A stretch of 64,000 nucleotides of DNA from Nemertoderma westbladi (lineage: Eukaryota; Xenacoelomorpha; Nemertodermatida; Nemertodermatidae): the NCBI GenBank assembly GCA_032718475.1, contig JAUCBJ010008670.1, positions 1 to 64,000 on the forward strand. Reading direction: 5' to 3'. A model generated the notes under the pieces. The model was not told the DNA's origin and ran no database searches. It saw only the letters and a list, made by a program, of their open reading frames with translations. The position numbers were made by a program, and so were the translations under genes. This document shows, in pieces, positions 59,801-63,235 of the stretch. The stretch's first letter is position 1. Each line of letters starts with the position of its first letter.

Positions 59801-60004
59801 AAATTATTAGCATTTATTTTTGCAGGAGCTTTTCTGCCAGGTCTAAATTAAATTATGTAAATATGATAGTGAACATAATATTACAAGATATTTAATGTAT
59901 TAGGCCTATGTCAAGGGAATGCCCAGTATATGCACTCTAGATGTCAGACGTCCTGTGGATCATGCAACGCTCTGAAGGTAAAGAAGCAGAATGGAGCCAA
60001 GTGA
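19589..60004 (+). CDS. Secreted CAP-domain protein with Cys-rich modules and four ShK-like domains (spliced gene)
   Basis: Exons read by hand: 19589-19839, 40536-40685, 41446-41674, 43799-43951, 51161-about 51353, 51657-51794, 52661-52822, 55633-55791, 58924-59070, 59560-59613, 59904-60004. Residues 1-22 form a signal peptide. About 28-205 is the CAP domain. Exon 4 has a short Cys cluster as found after CAP domains in CRISP-like proteins. Exons 5-6 encode repeated Cys modules. Exons 7, 8, 9 and 10+11 encode one ShK-type domain each. Introns 6-10 are all phase 1, so the ShK exons are symmetric and easy to duplicate. Proteins of this kind are secreted; roles range from defence and venom to matrix and gametes, and none can be chosen here. 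The exon 5/6 join and the 3' end are uncertain. Confidence 0.85.
21069..22225 (-). pseudogene. Pogo-type DDE transposase (broken)
   Basis: The minus strand gives a psq-type helix-turn-helix (HGESIKCVSKKLKIPYGTLW, about 22130-22190). The GRDWLEMFLVRH and LTKRIADNVTPARAEV block follows, then NIFNFDETNV with the first catalytic Asp. After a frameshift near 21690 come PGDKRVICKRG and SLMFSGSVDG. A +/- shift pair near 21420-21370 hides GDNLSSH, the second Asp. The frame then recovers with YIPLVPNATHILQPLDV, where the third acidic residue lies. Order and motifs fit DDE_1 (pogo/Tigger/Jerky) transposases. At least three indels make it non-functional. Confidence 0.8.
23250..23430 (+). repeat. tRNA-derived SINE-like segment
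   Basis: TGGTGTAGTGGTTAT resembles a pol III A box, and GTGGGTTCAACCCCGG about 40 bp later resembles a B box, as in a tRNA head. A non-tRNA body follows to about 23430. There is no cloverleaf, so it is not a tRNA gene. Confidence 0.6.
23815..25057. mobile_element. Foldback element built on a 31-bp dyad array
   Basis: ACTATGGTGGCCCTGAACCG at 23815 is mirrored by CGGTTCAGGGCCACCATAGT ending at 25053. Between them (about 23870-25005) lie some 35 copies of a 31-bp unit made of ACAACATCTCGTCCGGACGAGTTGTTCACAT-like sequence (core dyad AACTCGTCCGGACGAGTT or its CATCTCG variant). Units to the left of about 24090 run opposite to those on the right, so the whole element is a large inverted repeat. Long open frames in several phases on both strands are periodicity artefacts. 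Confidence 0.85.
26348..26631. other. Short AT-rich spacer
   Basis: No gene. TAGGCCTA-type words occur near 26412. It leads directly into the satellite. Confidence 0.5.
26632..28752. repeat. Satellite array with alternating 52- and 40-bp monomers
   Basis: Every unit shares a 30-bp core (TATGAATTCTTTATAATTGC then ATGACCCGGC). It is followed either by a long tail with the dyad TGTGTATACACA and GTTAGTGC (52 bp total) or by a short tail TGTATAGTGC (40 bp total). Long units dominate the left two thirds; the last 500 bp are almost all short units. Variants (GTTAGAGC, TATAGCGC) recur at spacings of about 208 or 120-160 bp, which points to higher-order duplication. It ends next to the LINE. Confidence 0.93.
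29494..33321 (+). CDS. LINE polyprotein: apurinic-type endonuclease plus reverse transcriptase
   Basis: 1,275 codons. Residues 1-255 contain several hydrophobic segments (for example about 46-85, 115-165 and 240-256), unusual for LINE proteins. A TVHPNPGP motif follows (NPGP at 261-264), similar to the end of 2A ribosome-skipping peptides. The endonuclease spans about 310-530: IHINARSL, SETWL, GGGVMIYV, LQGDFNINLLD, IDLVLS and SDHEYTL carry the catalytic Asn, Glu, Asp and His. The RT spans about 790-1060: PVYKKGDEYDPTNYRPIS, AVAFLDLSKAFNSLDH (first Asp), GVPQGTLLGPLLF, and QYADDTALYV with the catalytic YADD at about 985-988. A thumb and C-terminal region follow to the stop. The domain set fits the CR1/L2/Jockey group. 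It would nick DNA and prime reverse transcription on its own RNA. Confidence 0.93.
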   Translation: MLTFTVNSLFTYLPNQVDINGIIFICPTVWLLPIGYIMSQTSIFKRLLFLLIIYCNYFIISLILHGIIFFVSLLYLPVIIVIDYIYQQTHSIHWWRVRSNFAKHKLIKKTKWRLISRIVSIVLLVCLVLLPISLNLYSGVLSTTLITLFTINPTLVILTTISSLSLYKLPGFTRKPRFPQYPILQTLFIYLITNGNLIYVKQSTKWHISTKSKQHRNKMTLIFYATIQAFNIYRSSVLDLLNIVALTVHMLLIISGTVHPNPGPKRNYQKNKHKTKININNLPNFYFPDSKSKLPNSITDIKNYIKDHPDHLKCIHINARSLFKNIDEFKEVLLGSRNVIASVSETWLKRNIPDSALHIAGFKTYRLDRKKRRGGGVMIYVPDTMNSKLRTDIKEKNSSIESIWVEVDNLLISTVYRPPRAKIKYLDEISSEIENALLLEPNHNIILQGDFNINLLDTKNKTTRDIHEILNTYDIKSLNNTIPTRYTKSSETLIDLVLSNIPSAHIIESLVFFCDFSDHEYTLTSLNLKINSKLKINEKISYRDFSIFSESKFLFDISQINWDPLYNENDTNTKINFFENQLETILNKHAPIKYKTVSNKQTYRGNDVQWLTPELSQLRTVKENKLSIWRRSKTLEDFNNFKHARNSFNNLNKKLKNKYIKDKFLNQRTAKGKWAIINSILNKNIRSTTPEIKYNGRLLTRPLDIAKTFNDIFIDIGKFTGLDNTLNWTQYRAPNVIDHIAEPKFSFHCISTLDIFEALTKLSNNKPSGPSSIPTRIFKLSAGFISSPLSNIINDSITKSIFPNQLKISNVTPVYKKGDEYDPTNYRPISVTHPIAKIFEKILVTQIEHYLSRNNILTPFQFGFRKRFSTSDAITYATEAWRYDLDRGYHVAVAFLDLSKAFNSLDHDTLITHLTDLGFETNACNMIKNYLHDRQQRVKIGHTFSPFLIEKRGVPQGTLLGPLLFSLYTNSIPNLTSKDANLIQYADDTALYVSSKNASTATVDLAKNVQNLTNVFAKLKLKLNPDKTEFLLLTPKYTRTANNIDSIKLKINDTSIISQSNCIKYLGVLINNKLSWTDHINNIIKKMSTSIASLRKIKGQLPLKTKIQLYKTFVLPYHHYCCQFLISHHNVHGFKDILYKLEKIQNYGLRCTFNKRCKDVTATDLRTKSKIPLLSAFREYYGLLFFYKYIYNISAPFKNLDLPLLPRNTQILNRRTYKIRLPRCHNQFGHYSLTTQLIKLWNKLPIHIRQTNTLQHFKLKLKGILLKRFTREEVT
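33455..33479. repeat. Poly-G tract in LINE 3' UTR
   Basis: An uninterrupted run of more than 20 G, followed by a GT-rich segment. Confidence 0.9.
33776..34194. other. Spacer without recognised features
   Basis: No gene, and no repeat that I could place. The short minus-strand open frames (33680-34082) have no recognisable motif. Confidence 0.4.
34195..35647. mobile_element. Pearl/helentron-like element, copy A
   Basis: Begins GAAGTGGGTCCTTCTCGCAGCACGTGA, as copy B begins at 42106. It ends AATTCGCCAAGGCTGCGCCAACTTCGTG, as copy B does. The two ends are imperfect inverted repeats. It carries only one or two units of the CTCTAGCGG satellite (one reads ATCTAGCGGGA near 35442) and is interrupted by a TTAA-flanked foldback (34335-35319). 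Central tandem repeats with subterminal inverted repeats are characteristic of pearl/DINE/helentron families. Confidence 0.65.
34335..35319. mobile_element. piggyBac-like foldback (TTAA flanks)
   Basis: TTAA (34331-34334) then CCCTTGTGCTC at the left; CGAAGGG then TTAA (35320-35323) at the right. The two halves are inverted copies of about 450 bp. Landmarks include GGGGATGACAGGAAATATTC near 34685 and its complement near 35140, and GAAGGTGTCTAC near 34990 with its complement near 34840. There is no coding potential. The open frames (34655-35199) are the arms themselves. Confidence 0.8.
35749..35817. repeat. Interrupted poly-C tract
   Basis: Two C runs (about 13 and 38) separated by AGATTTGGCCCACTG. 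Poly-Pro/poly-Gly open frames across this tract are spurious. Confidence 0.95.
36482..37723 (-). pseudogene. P-type transposase, C-terminal two thirds
   Basis: 413 codons. Starts with AEVYCLDTSHNTTAHLRRAPKLT, then ESALRYY, then RNSPTANFVRLMRLFWAFMN. A later block, LGDDALELHYSKYRQMSGGRF, is the diagnostic acidic D-x-LE..F/Y....R...G region of THAP9/P transposases. Near residue 245 is EYISGWIVK, followed by a C-x2-C pair. The frame is separated from the upstream part by a 1-nt shift in GCAAAGGTTAGT (about 37720). This is the minus-strand orientation, within the TIRs. The catalytic N-terminal part lies in the next entry, so the copy is broken. Confidence 0.85.
37654..38040 (-). pseudogene. P-type transposase, central segment
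   Basis: TGREIISNLKKFAA (near 38000-38030), then, after a frame change, TLDAIFKHFDNSEILQGIIPLFDYNHLLKNTRNNW. The last block is the P-transposase FD..H..K..RNN signature. Frame changes on both sides show decay. No intact join to the THAP domain is visible between 38040 and 38354. Confidence 0.75.
38354..38785 (-). pseudogene. THAP zinc-finger domain of the P-type transposase
   Basis: 143 codons from an ATG. MPGVCCVPNCG starts a C2CH THAP finger: C-x4-C, then KWLKAVRKPG with the invariant Trp, then VCCRHFSQSDF with the Cys and His ligands, and AVPSLCLPG, the AVPS-like box that ends THAP domains. A Lys/Arg-rich segment follows. THAP domains bind transposon ends in P elements. It is separated from the catalytic part by about 300 bp without a clean frame; this could include an intron or decay. 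Confidence 0.85.
39265..39287. repeat. Poly-C tract
   Basis: A run of about 23 C in AT-rich DNA just outside the P-type element. Confidence 0.9.
39770..40090 (-). repeat. Inverted copy of the LINE leader (29096-29395)
   Basis: The reverse complement aligns with the LINE 5' leader from AGTTTTAATAGCCCC through GAAAATTAGGAAAATATCAT. Only the leader part is present, with no ORF or 3' end. 5'-truncated LINE copies normally keep the 3' end, so either this is a different repeat that both loci contain, or the copy was cut off. Confidence 0.7.
40091..40535. other. End of intron 1
   Basis: No gene or named repeat. A short CTTACTTTG/AGCTTAC duplication lies near 40275-40320. The polypyrimidine-rich CTTTTTTC and TTTGATTTCCAAG precede exon 2. 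Confidence 0.5.
40536..40685 (+). CDS. CAP/ShK gene exon 2: central CAP domain
   Basis: Acceptor TTTCCAAG, donor GTGCA|GTGAGT, phase 2 on both sides. Encodes residues 84-134. CSMAHG supplies the first CAP His (H89). GGLGQNIH stands where most family members have GEN, so Q111 replaces the usual Glu. ALFNFYDEV supplies the second acidic position (E132). The Cys 85 just after WADG is the usual CAP disulfide position. Confidence 0.88.
41096..41291. mobile_element. 196-bp MITE, TA flanks (intron 2)
   Basis: GTGGGGTCGCTTGAGG at the left and its imperfect complement at the right (CCTTAAGCGACAACCCCAC) form TIRs of about 60 bp. These include CGGACAAAAGCATGAAAATG in both arms. TA flanks lie at 41094-41095 and 41292-41293. 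No coding potential. A Tc1/mariner-type non-autonomous element fits best. Confidence 0.8.
41446..41674 (+). CDS. CAP/ShK gene exon 3: C-terminal CAP domain
   Basis: Acceptor TTTGCAAG, donor TTTGTTT|GTAAGT. Joins exon 2 through a split CAG codon and ends in phase 0 (residues 134-210). ACGHFDQMMREGLTRIACA corresponds to the CAP GHFTQ.VW....G.GCA block and supplies the second His (H160). CKFLVCEYFTGVN matches the C..VC.Y...GN signature. Four or more Cys are in positions typical of CAP disulfides. Confidence 0.9.
42195..43410. repeat. About 149-bp satellite with CCCTCTAGCGG box, nine units
   Basis: CCCTCTAGCGG occurs about every 145-150 bp (near 42210, 42357, 42512, 42661, 42808, 42952, 43100, 43246 and 43389). 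It is followed by RAGACTGGARAACT and preceded by ACATTTCG or CATGTGGC. The last units form a two-monomer higher-order repeat of about 293 bp that is nearly identical from copy to copy. Confidence 0.93.
43527..43592. repeat. (CGACGACGACAA)n microsatellite
   Basis: Trinucleotide-based repeat at the right end of copy B. The minus-strand Arg/Cys-rich open frame here is spurious. Confidence 0.9.
43799..43975 (+). CDS. CAP/ShK gene exon 4: short Cys cluster, two possible ends
   Basis: Acceptor TTTATCAG, phase 0. Encodes DMQVEQFFNEG, then QCSACLDGRVCRGGLC, a C-x2-C-x5-C-x4-C cluster like the hinge that follows CAP domains in CRISP/GLIPR-type proteins. If read through, a TAA ends it at 43975, giving a CAP-only protein of 268 residues. 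Alternatively the GAT|GTTAGT donor (after 43951, phase 0) joins exon 5. The good continuation of secreted Cys-rich exons downstream favours splicing, but two isoforms are possible. Confidence 0.8.
   Translation, partial: DMQVEQFFNEGTQCSACLDGRVCRGGLCALPDEERDLVEELPNCSNDAHQDVSLELNN
43976..44411. other. AT-rich intronic spacer
   Basis: Poly-T/A-rich DNA. An AACAACAACAAC run lies near 44177-44190. No feature recognised before the SAP-domain ORF. Confidence 0.5.
44412..45366 (+). pseudogene. SAP-domain ORF remnant, probably retroelement ORF1/gag
   Basis: Begins at the ATG at 44412. Residues about 18-55 (LTNKEQKEELIRRKLPSSGAK, then ATLLLRLQTY) match a SAP domain, a helix-turn-helix nucleic-acid-binding motif. 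The frame shifts near 44595 and again near 44635. It then continues as an acidic, Ser/Thr-rich stretch to an in-frame TGA at 44956. In the same frame follows a coiled-coil-like region (LDDLLQRVNTLEMVLTQLKAIR and ISQLEDKIERI), then a low-complexity tail that runs into the TIR at 45352. A SAP domain followed by a coiled coil is seen in gag-like proteins of some invertebrate retroelements. No pol is found next to it. Confidence 0.6.
45840..47950. repeat. About 145-bp satellite with CCCTCTAGCGG box, about 14 units
   Basis: Units contain AAGTTTCAGTCTAAACGG, TTGTAAATAACAAAGTTGG, ACATTT(C/A)GCCCTCTA(G/A)CGG and TAGACTGGGG. Two unit types alternate from about 46890 to 47770 (TTTCGCCCTCTAGCGG and TTTAGCCCTCTAACGG), giving a 290-bp higher-order repeat. 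It is clearly related to the array at 42195-43410 but has diverged outside the CCCTCTAGCGG box. Confidence 0.93.
46275..46345 (-). repeat. tRNA-like insertion in the satellite
   Basis: On the minus strand, TGGTTAGCAT (A-box-like) is followed after about 25 bp by a GCGGG TTCGATC CCCGC T-arm with a perfect 5-bp stem and a B box (46288-46297). The acceptor stem does not pair, so this is a tRNA-derived SINE head or tRNA pseudogene, not a working tRNA. It interrupts one satellite unit. Confidence 0.65.
47951..48700. other. AT-rich interior of copy C
   Basis: No coding region. Apart from the duplicated CGAGATTTCATCGAGAT blocks, nothing is recognised. Confidence 0.4.
49436..49545 (+). repeat. tRNA-derived SINE, short form, with target duplication
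   Basis: GGGGTAGCTCAGTTGGTTGA is a tRNA A box. The end (CTTCGGCCGACTGTTTGCTT) is shared with the longer SINE at 50088. Flanks TTTTATATGTAAATGG (49420-49435) and TTTTACATGTAAATGG (49546-49561) differ at one position and are a probable target duplication. The B box is degraded. Confidence 0.75.
49562..50087. other. Intronic AT-rich DNA
   Basis: One 70-codon hydrophobic open frame (49655-49867) has Met and an apparent membrane-spanning stretch, but no family resemblance, splice context or promoter. I do not call a gene. Confidence 0.4.
50088..50360 (+). repeat. tRNA-derived SINE, long form
   Basis: ATGTAGCTCAGTTGGTTGAG (A box) and GTGGGTTCCAAACCTGCCC (B box) are correctly spaced. A body follows with a duplicated GATAGGAGTAG..CC segment (about 50225 and 50265) and the same 3' end as the SINE at 49436 (GGCTTTGGCTGACTGTTTGC). 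Confidence 0.8.
50375..51017. mobile_element. Foldback element with TGTGCCGTGG repeats
   Basis: GGAAGCCCATAATGGCCACA near 50370 is mirrored by TGTGGCCGTTATTGGCTTCC near 50993-51016. Inside, AATGTGCCGTGGTCTACCGC-type units of about 30-60 bp run in one direction on the left and in the other on the right. An inner mirrored pair, AATACGTGTT / AACACGTATT, lies near 50555 and 50640. No coding potential. Confidence 0.8.
51161..51353 (+). CDS. CAP/ShK gene exon 5: Cys-rich module (3' boundary uncertain)
   Basis: Acceptor AAAATTCAG, phase 0. Encodes RCNGRCSHCTNDGG, then WCQDEEECDCDP, CNAHYTPILC and KCGLC. The frame stays open to 51391. To reach exon 6 in phase the donor must leave one nucleotide; GTTTGT after 51353 or GTAACG earlier would do so, but both are weak. 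Alternatively a small unrecognised exon lies between. The CNAHYTPILC...KCGLC unit is clearly similar to the start of exon 6, so the exons arose by duplication. No named domain was recognised. Confidence 0.6.
51657..51794 (+). CDS. CAP/ShK gene exon 6: second Cys-rich module
   Basis: Acceptor TTCTGTGTAG, donor TTACCAG|GTTAGA, phase 1 to 1. Encodes CKGVFATVMRCDSNVGANDK, then CALCNNDVVECP and an acidic segment ending DSCQLP. The spacing C-x9-C-x9-C-x2-C parallels C-x8-C-x9-C-x2-C in exon 5. It joins exon 7 through a split GAC codon. Confidence 0.75.
51795..52660. other. Intron 6
   Basis: No repeat or gene recognised except a local AAAAGAACTTAAAGAACTT duplication near 52125-52165. Confidence 0.6.
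52661..52822 (+). CDS. CAP/ShK gene exon 7: ShK-like domain 1
   Basis: 162 nt, phase 1 on both sides. Encodes CSDLEDIDDSCGLWANLLVP, then SECDRNPTFMYESCERTC and DGSC. The D...C..WA....C..NP.FM...C..TC order is the ShK (SXC) pattern. The last Cys is six residues beyond the fifth, whereas most ShK domains have two. ShK folds are small disulfide domains; the founding members block potassium channels, but domains appended to enzymes or CAP proteins mostly have unknown targets. Confidence 0.88.
52823..55632. other. Intron 7
   Basis: Contains a minus-strand LINE endonuclease fragment (52965-53883) and a poly-G run (53811-53830). From 53900 to 55632 it is AT-rich DNA with short TAAATATTAAATATTAAA repeats (about 54465-54495) and nothing else recognised. 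Confidence 0.6.
52965..53883 (-). pseudogene. LINE N-terminal region and endonuclease fragment
   Basis: From an ATG at 53883 the minus strand reads MANQGVTFALRADLAKKHP, a Pro-rich segment, then after a shift GSPMRQGELTTLADKLSLSA and VGIQEHQMQIG (the endonuclease QEH Glu). GAVGDSPLHQKMVVAI follows, and near 53010-53070 RYDWSSLLQHPSARSSFTLQ. These are blocks of the apurinic-type endonuclease of LINEs. There are several stops and shifts, and no RT. It is probably the same family as 11183-11690 and 56090-56643. Confidence 0.65.
55633..55791 (+). CDS. CAP/ShK gene exon 8: ShK-like domain 2
   Basis: 159 nt, phase 1 on both sides; acceptor TTTTAATAAAG, donor GGTG|GTGAGT. Encodes CSELTDTSGESCDYWANGLG, ECENNPGFMMTACEKTC and DGSC. 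It is about 45% identical by eye to exon 7, with the same extended gap before the sixth Cys. The pair is therefore a recent domain duplication. Linker residues after the domain are Asp/Glu/Gly-rich. Confidence 0.9.
55792..56089. repeat. Intronic tandem duplication of ACTATAGTGGGTATAATTTC
   Basis: A unit of about 30 bp (AGGACTATAGTGGGTATAAT plus TTCTCACTC) occurs twice in direct order near 55907-55965, with a partial third copy just upstream. Confidence 0.7.
56090..56643 (-). pseudogene. LINE reverse transcriptase, C-terminal fragment
   Basis: The minus strand reads RKGKTWAALNMLSRIWKSL, VRLFIAAVVPVLLYGSPCWA, LTAEDTKSLDGTFTRMLRRV, HITNQTLYNIGG and LRFAGHCFRH. These are the conserved post-RT blocks (KxRLF...LYG...W, then RF.GH) of endonuclease-type LINEs. 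The palm with the catalytic Asp residues is missing, and the upstream end breaks off near 56643. It lies in intron 8, antisense to the CAP/ShK gene. Confidence 0.85.
56990..57530 (-). pseudogene. LINE fragment between endonuclease and RT
   Basis: In shifting minus-strand frames: LTLSNHCAIYVKF (like the SDH..I end of the endonuclease), ADEDQKQVSSY, NQKLNDIDINCIECNDSFC plus H, and VGTRQYFGTAYGFPLVDQML. These match the order W.A......Y...L...L..I...C...C..H and (W...G.P..G...M...R) found between endonuclease and RT in CR1-like LINEs. It is degenerate. An open minus-strand segment at 57700-57945 (ending in a GTAAGC donor-like site) may belong to it, but I could not identify it. Confidence 0.5.
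57946..58923. other. Intron 8, right part
   Basis: The phrases CCTGTTCACATCCAATGGT and CCGTTCACACCCAACGTTACC (57948 and 58028) are a short imperfect duplication that may mark a MITE end. No gene recognised up to exon 9. Confidence 0.4.
58924..59070 (+). CDS. CAP/ShK gene exon 9: ShK-like domain 3
   Basis: 147 nt, phase 1 on both sides; acceptor CACTTGCAG, donor GAAG|GTAATA. Encodes CNVHDTESAGYC, then DCNTNVAWMHTKCAKTCDLC. It has six ShK cysteines with the canonical two-residue C5-C6 gap, unlike domains 1 and 2. Extra Cys residues (CVC at the start, DC at the end) could form an additional bond. It joins exon 10 through a split GAC. Confidence 0.88.
59071..59559. other. Intron 9
   Basis: AT-rich, no feature recognised beyond splice sites. 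A TTTGTTATGCAG acceptor precedes exon 10. Confidence 0.6.
59560..59613 (+). CDS. CAP/ShK gene exon 10: first half of ShK-like domain 4
   Basis: 54 nt (18 codons), phase 1 on both sides. Encodes DCVDEADEDQWCPDWADQ: the first two ShK cysteines and the WA motif. Its phase and content fit exon 11 exactly. Confidence 0.85.
59904..60004 (+). CDS. CAP/ShK gene exon 11: second half of ShK-like domain 4 and stop
   Basis: Acceptor AATGTATTAG. Encodes LCQGNAQYMHSRCQTSCGSC, completing a canonical six-Cys ShK domain, then a short basic tail and TGA at 60002-60004. An AAG|GTAAAG within the tail (about 59978) is a plausible donor, so a longer isoform is possible. The nearest AATAAA downstream is at about 60933; no polyadenylation site could be assigned. 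Confidence 0.82.
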
Positions 60005-62720
60005 TATGTGTAGAAGATAGCATAACAAACTGGTTGGGGAATCATATCATTGTTAATATTCAATGTTCATTATAATTATAAACATCTGGTGATGGGAGAT
60101 AGACATTATACACTTATGTTTATATTTATTTCACTAAAGATTTATGTTCGATAATCAATTTTTGCTTGTTAGGGGACCACAACTAAATTAATTTTCTCTT
60201 GCAGAATATTGCGGATAGGAATTAGGGCTGGTAATCATGGAGGGTTATTGAAATCCCGGGATTCTGGGATCAGAAATGGTCCAATCCCAGGATCCCGGGA
60301 TAAATATAATCCAGGTGAAAAAATACTATTATCAATTAATACCTTTGAATATTCGTCTTTTTAATTAATATTATTGATTTACAACTGATAGTTAACATAT
60401 CATTTTATTAATATTAATACTACTGTATTATACTACAGTTTTGATTTGAAAAAAATCTTAAAAAGATTAGGTCATCAAGAGTTATGTCCCCAAGACGATC
60501 TTAGTTTGGTGCAAAGGTTACCACAGGCCGAGAATACTCATTCAGGTTCCACAGATGTGGGGATAATTTCCTTTAAATTGTTATATATTAAGGTTAAATG
60601 GTGTTCCAGATTTCCTGTATGTTCCCATTCTATCTCATTCTATAAAACTGACGCATGAACTCGATCTAACATAATAGACAAACTGTTCCAACGGGTTTTA
60701 GTGTCTAATATAAGTCTCTCTTCATTACCTTCTGTAATATAGGTTAGAAGAATATCGTTTTTTAGCTGTCACTGACTCACTGTCTAAACATGGCAATAAT
60801 CTTCCTAGTTTTGTCTATTACTTCCCGAATACGCTCGTCACTATTTTGATTCATATCCTCATTGTCACTGTCACAATAACTGATGATGTCTTCTTTATCA
60901 ATATCTATTCTACCTGTGTATAACAATAAGTATAATAAATATTAGATAATAATACTGGAGTTAAAATGCTGAAATCAACTGTCTCAGAGTCCAGAAATCA
61001 GTCTGGCTGTTTGAAGAAAACGGACATGAAAAGTAATCAAATTGGCAAAAAGCCATTATGGAAAAAAATAGTTTTAATTTGTTTTTAAAAAAACACACAC
61101 ATAAAATATCACTACTTACTCAATATGTGCCTTGGACTATTCTAAATGATGTCAAATGTTTATGTCTAGCTACTGGATCAATTATCATACAACTAAGCAT
61201 TTTAATGCTAAATTTATTTGTAAATCTTCAGATTTACTTACTATAAAAAATCGTGTCTGTTTGTCACGCGAAAGGCTCCGAAACTATCCGGTCAATTGTG
61301 TTGGTTTTAGTACCCTCCTTTAGTGTATGATCTGGTGTATAAAGCCATTTTCAGAAAAATACAGTCATTAGTTTTTGCACAAAATGAAATGGTAAATGCA
61401 ATGGTAAAATAACACCAATAACAGCTGGTGTTCATGAATAAAAATGGCTTATGTAATGGATTTCTACACATGCTTAGTATAAATCGTTATAAGGGTTGCA
61501 TTTGTGTGTGTTAAATATTTTATACAGCTGATCGCCTTCTCAGTTAACCGTTTCAGTCCCCCCCAGTGGCGTGGTGGGACCCAGTAAGGGGTCCGGGAAA
61601 TCCCAAAATAAGGGCCCATTCCTAAATGCTAGATCACCTCGAATTTTGACCACCCCCCCCCCCCCCCTTCACAGCCTCATGCACAAAATATTTTCTAGAA
61701 AAAGGCTTTTATAAAGTTTTAAAGAAACAAATATAATGGCACAATTAATCATAATAATACTGTATAAGTAGTGATATAGGGCAGTACACAATATATTTAT
61801 TTAAATGATTTTTACTTTTTACCGCGAAGTTTCGATTTAGTTATTTATAGTTGTTGCATAGGCTTCAAAATGTAGAGCTTCCTTCGCAAAGTTTTTCAAT
61901 TATAAAGATGGTTCAAATTCCTTGGTACAACACCTGTTTAAATTCATCAGGAGAAATGCCTCCAAATGTTAGTGAGATTGCATGAAACTTGAAATAGAGG
62001 TAGAATCACGCAACTCCTGGGTGGGTCGTGGGTGAGTCAGACTTTCAACTATTAGAGTACAAGCGTTTAAAAAAAGGTCGATATTGCACCAGTTACACCA
62101 TACACCGCAGTTATTCTTCAACCTTATCTGCCTACTGCGTATAATAGTAACATTCGTTGTCTCCTCTAAATAAAGTTAAAGTTGGTATAATAGTTACTCG
62201 TACAAGATATCCGTACAAAATAACAAATAACAGTTCAATAAAGATAGTTGTAAAGGGAAAAAATTTACTTTTGAACCCAGAAAACGTTTATAGGCAATAA
62301 AATAAAAATAACCAAAAGGTAATACAACATTGTTGCGCGGGTGTTGCCTGCATGTATTTTACACGTTTTTGTGTGGTATTGTCAAATAATTTACAATAGT
62401 TTTTGAGTTATTCAAAAAAATCAAGTCTCCCCTAAAGTCAAGTCTCCCTCACTCTCCCTAGTGAAGGAAAGCTGGAGAAAAGGATTCCAAATATCTATAA
62501 TTTCGTTGTAAAATGGCCGACATATTCAATAATTAGGGCGTTCAATAATGTTGCATATAGTGTTGCACCTCTACATTCTTAAAGTTAATTAAGCCATGGG
62601 ACTGGGAGTGGCAGAATAAAACACGATAAAGTGAATAAAGAATAAATTCAATTAAAAGCACCGTCACTTAGATATACTGAAGTAGAGTTGATGAATCCGG
62701 TGGAGATTCTATTTAATAAA
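60005..62720. other. 3' flank of the gene, no further gene recognised
   Basis: Possible 3' UTR, then AT-rich DNA. A segment at 60245-60310 with inverted ATCCCGGGAT words resembles hAT-type MITE ends. A poly-C run lies at about 61651-61668. CAGTGGCGTGG at 61565 resembles a common MITE terminus. Open frames (60446-60658 and 61058-61246) lack recognisable motifs. Confidence 0.4.
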
Positions 62721-62722
62721 TA

Positions 62723-63233
62723 CACCATATTCTGGAACATTTTGTTAATGTATGAATAGCTACATAATAGTATGATTAAAGAGTTATTGCATAGTTGCCC
62801 ATCTACGTATTGATAAACAAAATGTTCCAGAATTTATTATGGTGTATTTATTAAATATAATAAAATAATCTCACAGAGGTGCAAAACTATGTAACATTTG
62901 AACGCTCACATCTCGGCTATTGTTCAACGAAATTCAGATTGTGTTACATATTTGGAATCCTTGCATGTTCAGCTTTCCATCCGTACAAACATATCTCAAT
63001 AACGTTAAATAAAAACTTCGGTATAACTGGTGCAATAACGACCGAGGAACCTTTTTTTAAACGCTTTTAGCTAAAAAATGAGAACAAAAATAAAATTTCT
63101 GACTCACCCACCCAACCCACGAGGGTCAAATTTCATGCAATCCCATTCAGATTTGTATAAAAACAATGTTTTTTTTTTTTGGGGGGGGGGGGGGGTGTAG
63201 CTGAATAACGACACTATATTCCAGGAAATGGTG
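62723..63233. mobile_element. Small TIR element related to 45352-49253
   Basis: CACCATATTCTGGAAC at 62723 and GAAATGGTG ending at 63233, with TA at both flanks (62721-62722 and 63234-63235). The right 400 bp match one arm of the 3.9-kb element (CGTTGAACGAAATTCAG-type block, CCTTGCA, then a G run). AACAAAATGTTCCAGAA near 62818 also occurs at about 48842. No coding potential. Confidence 0.75.
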
Positions 63234-63235
63234 TA

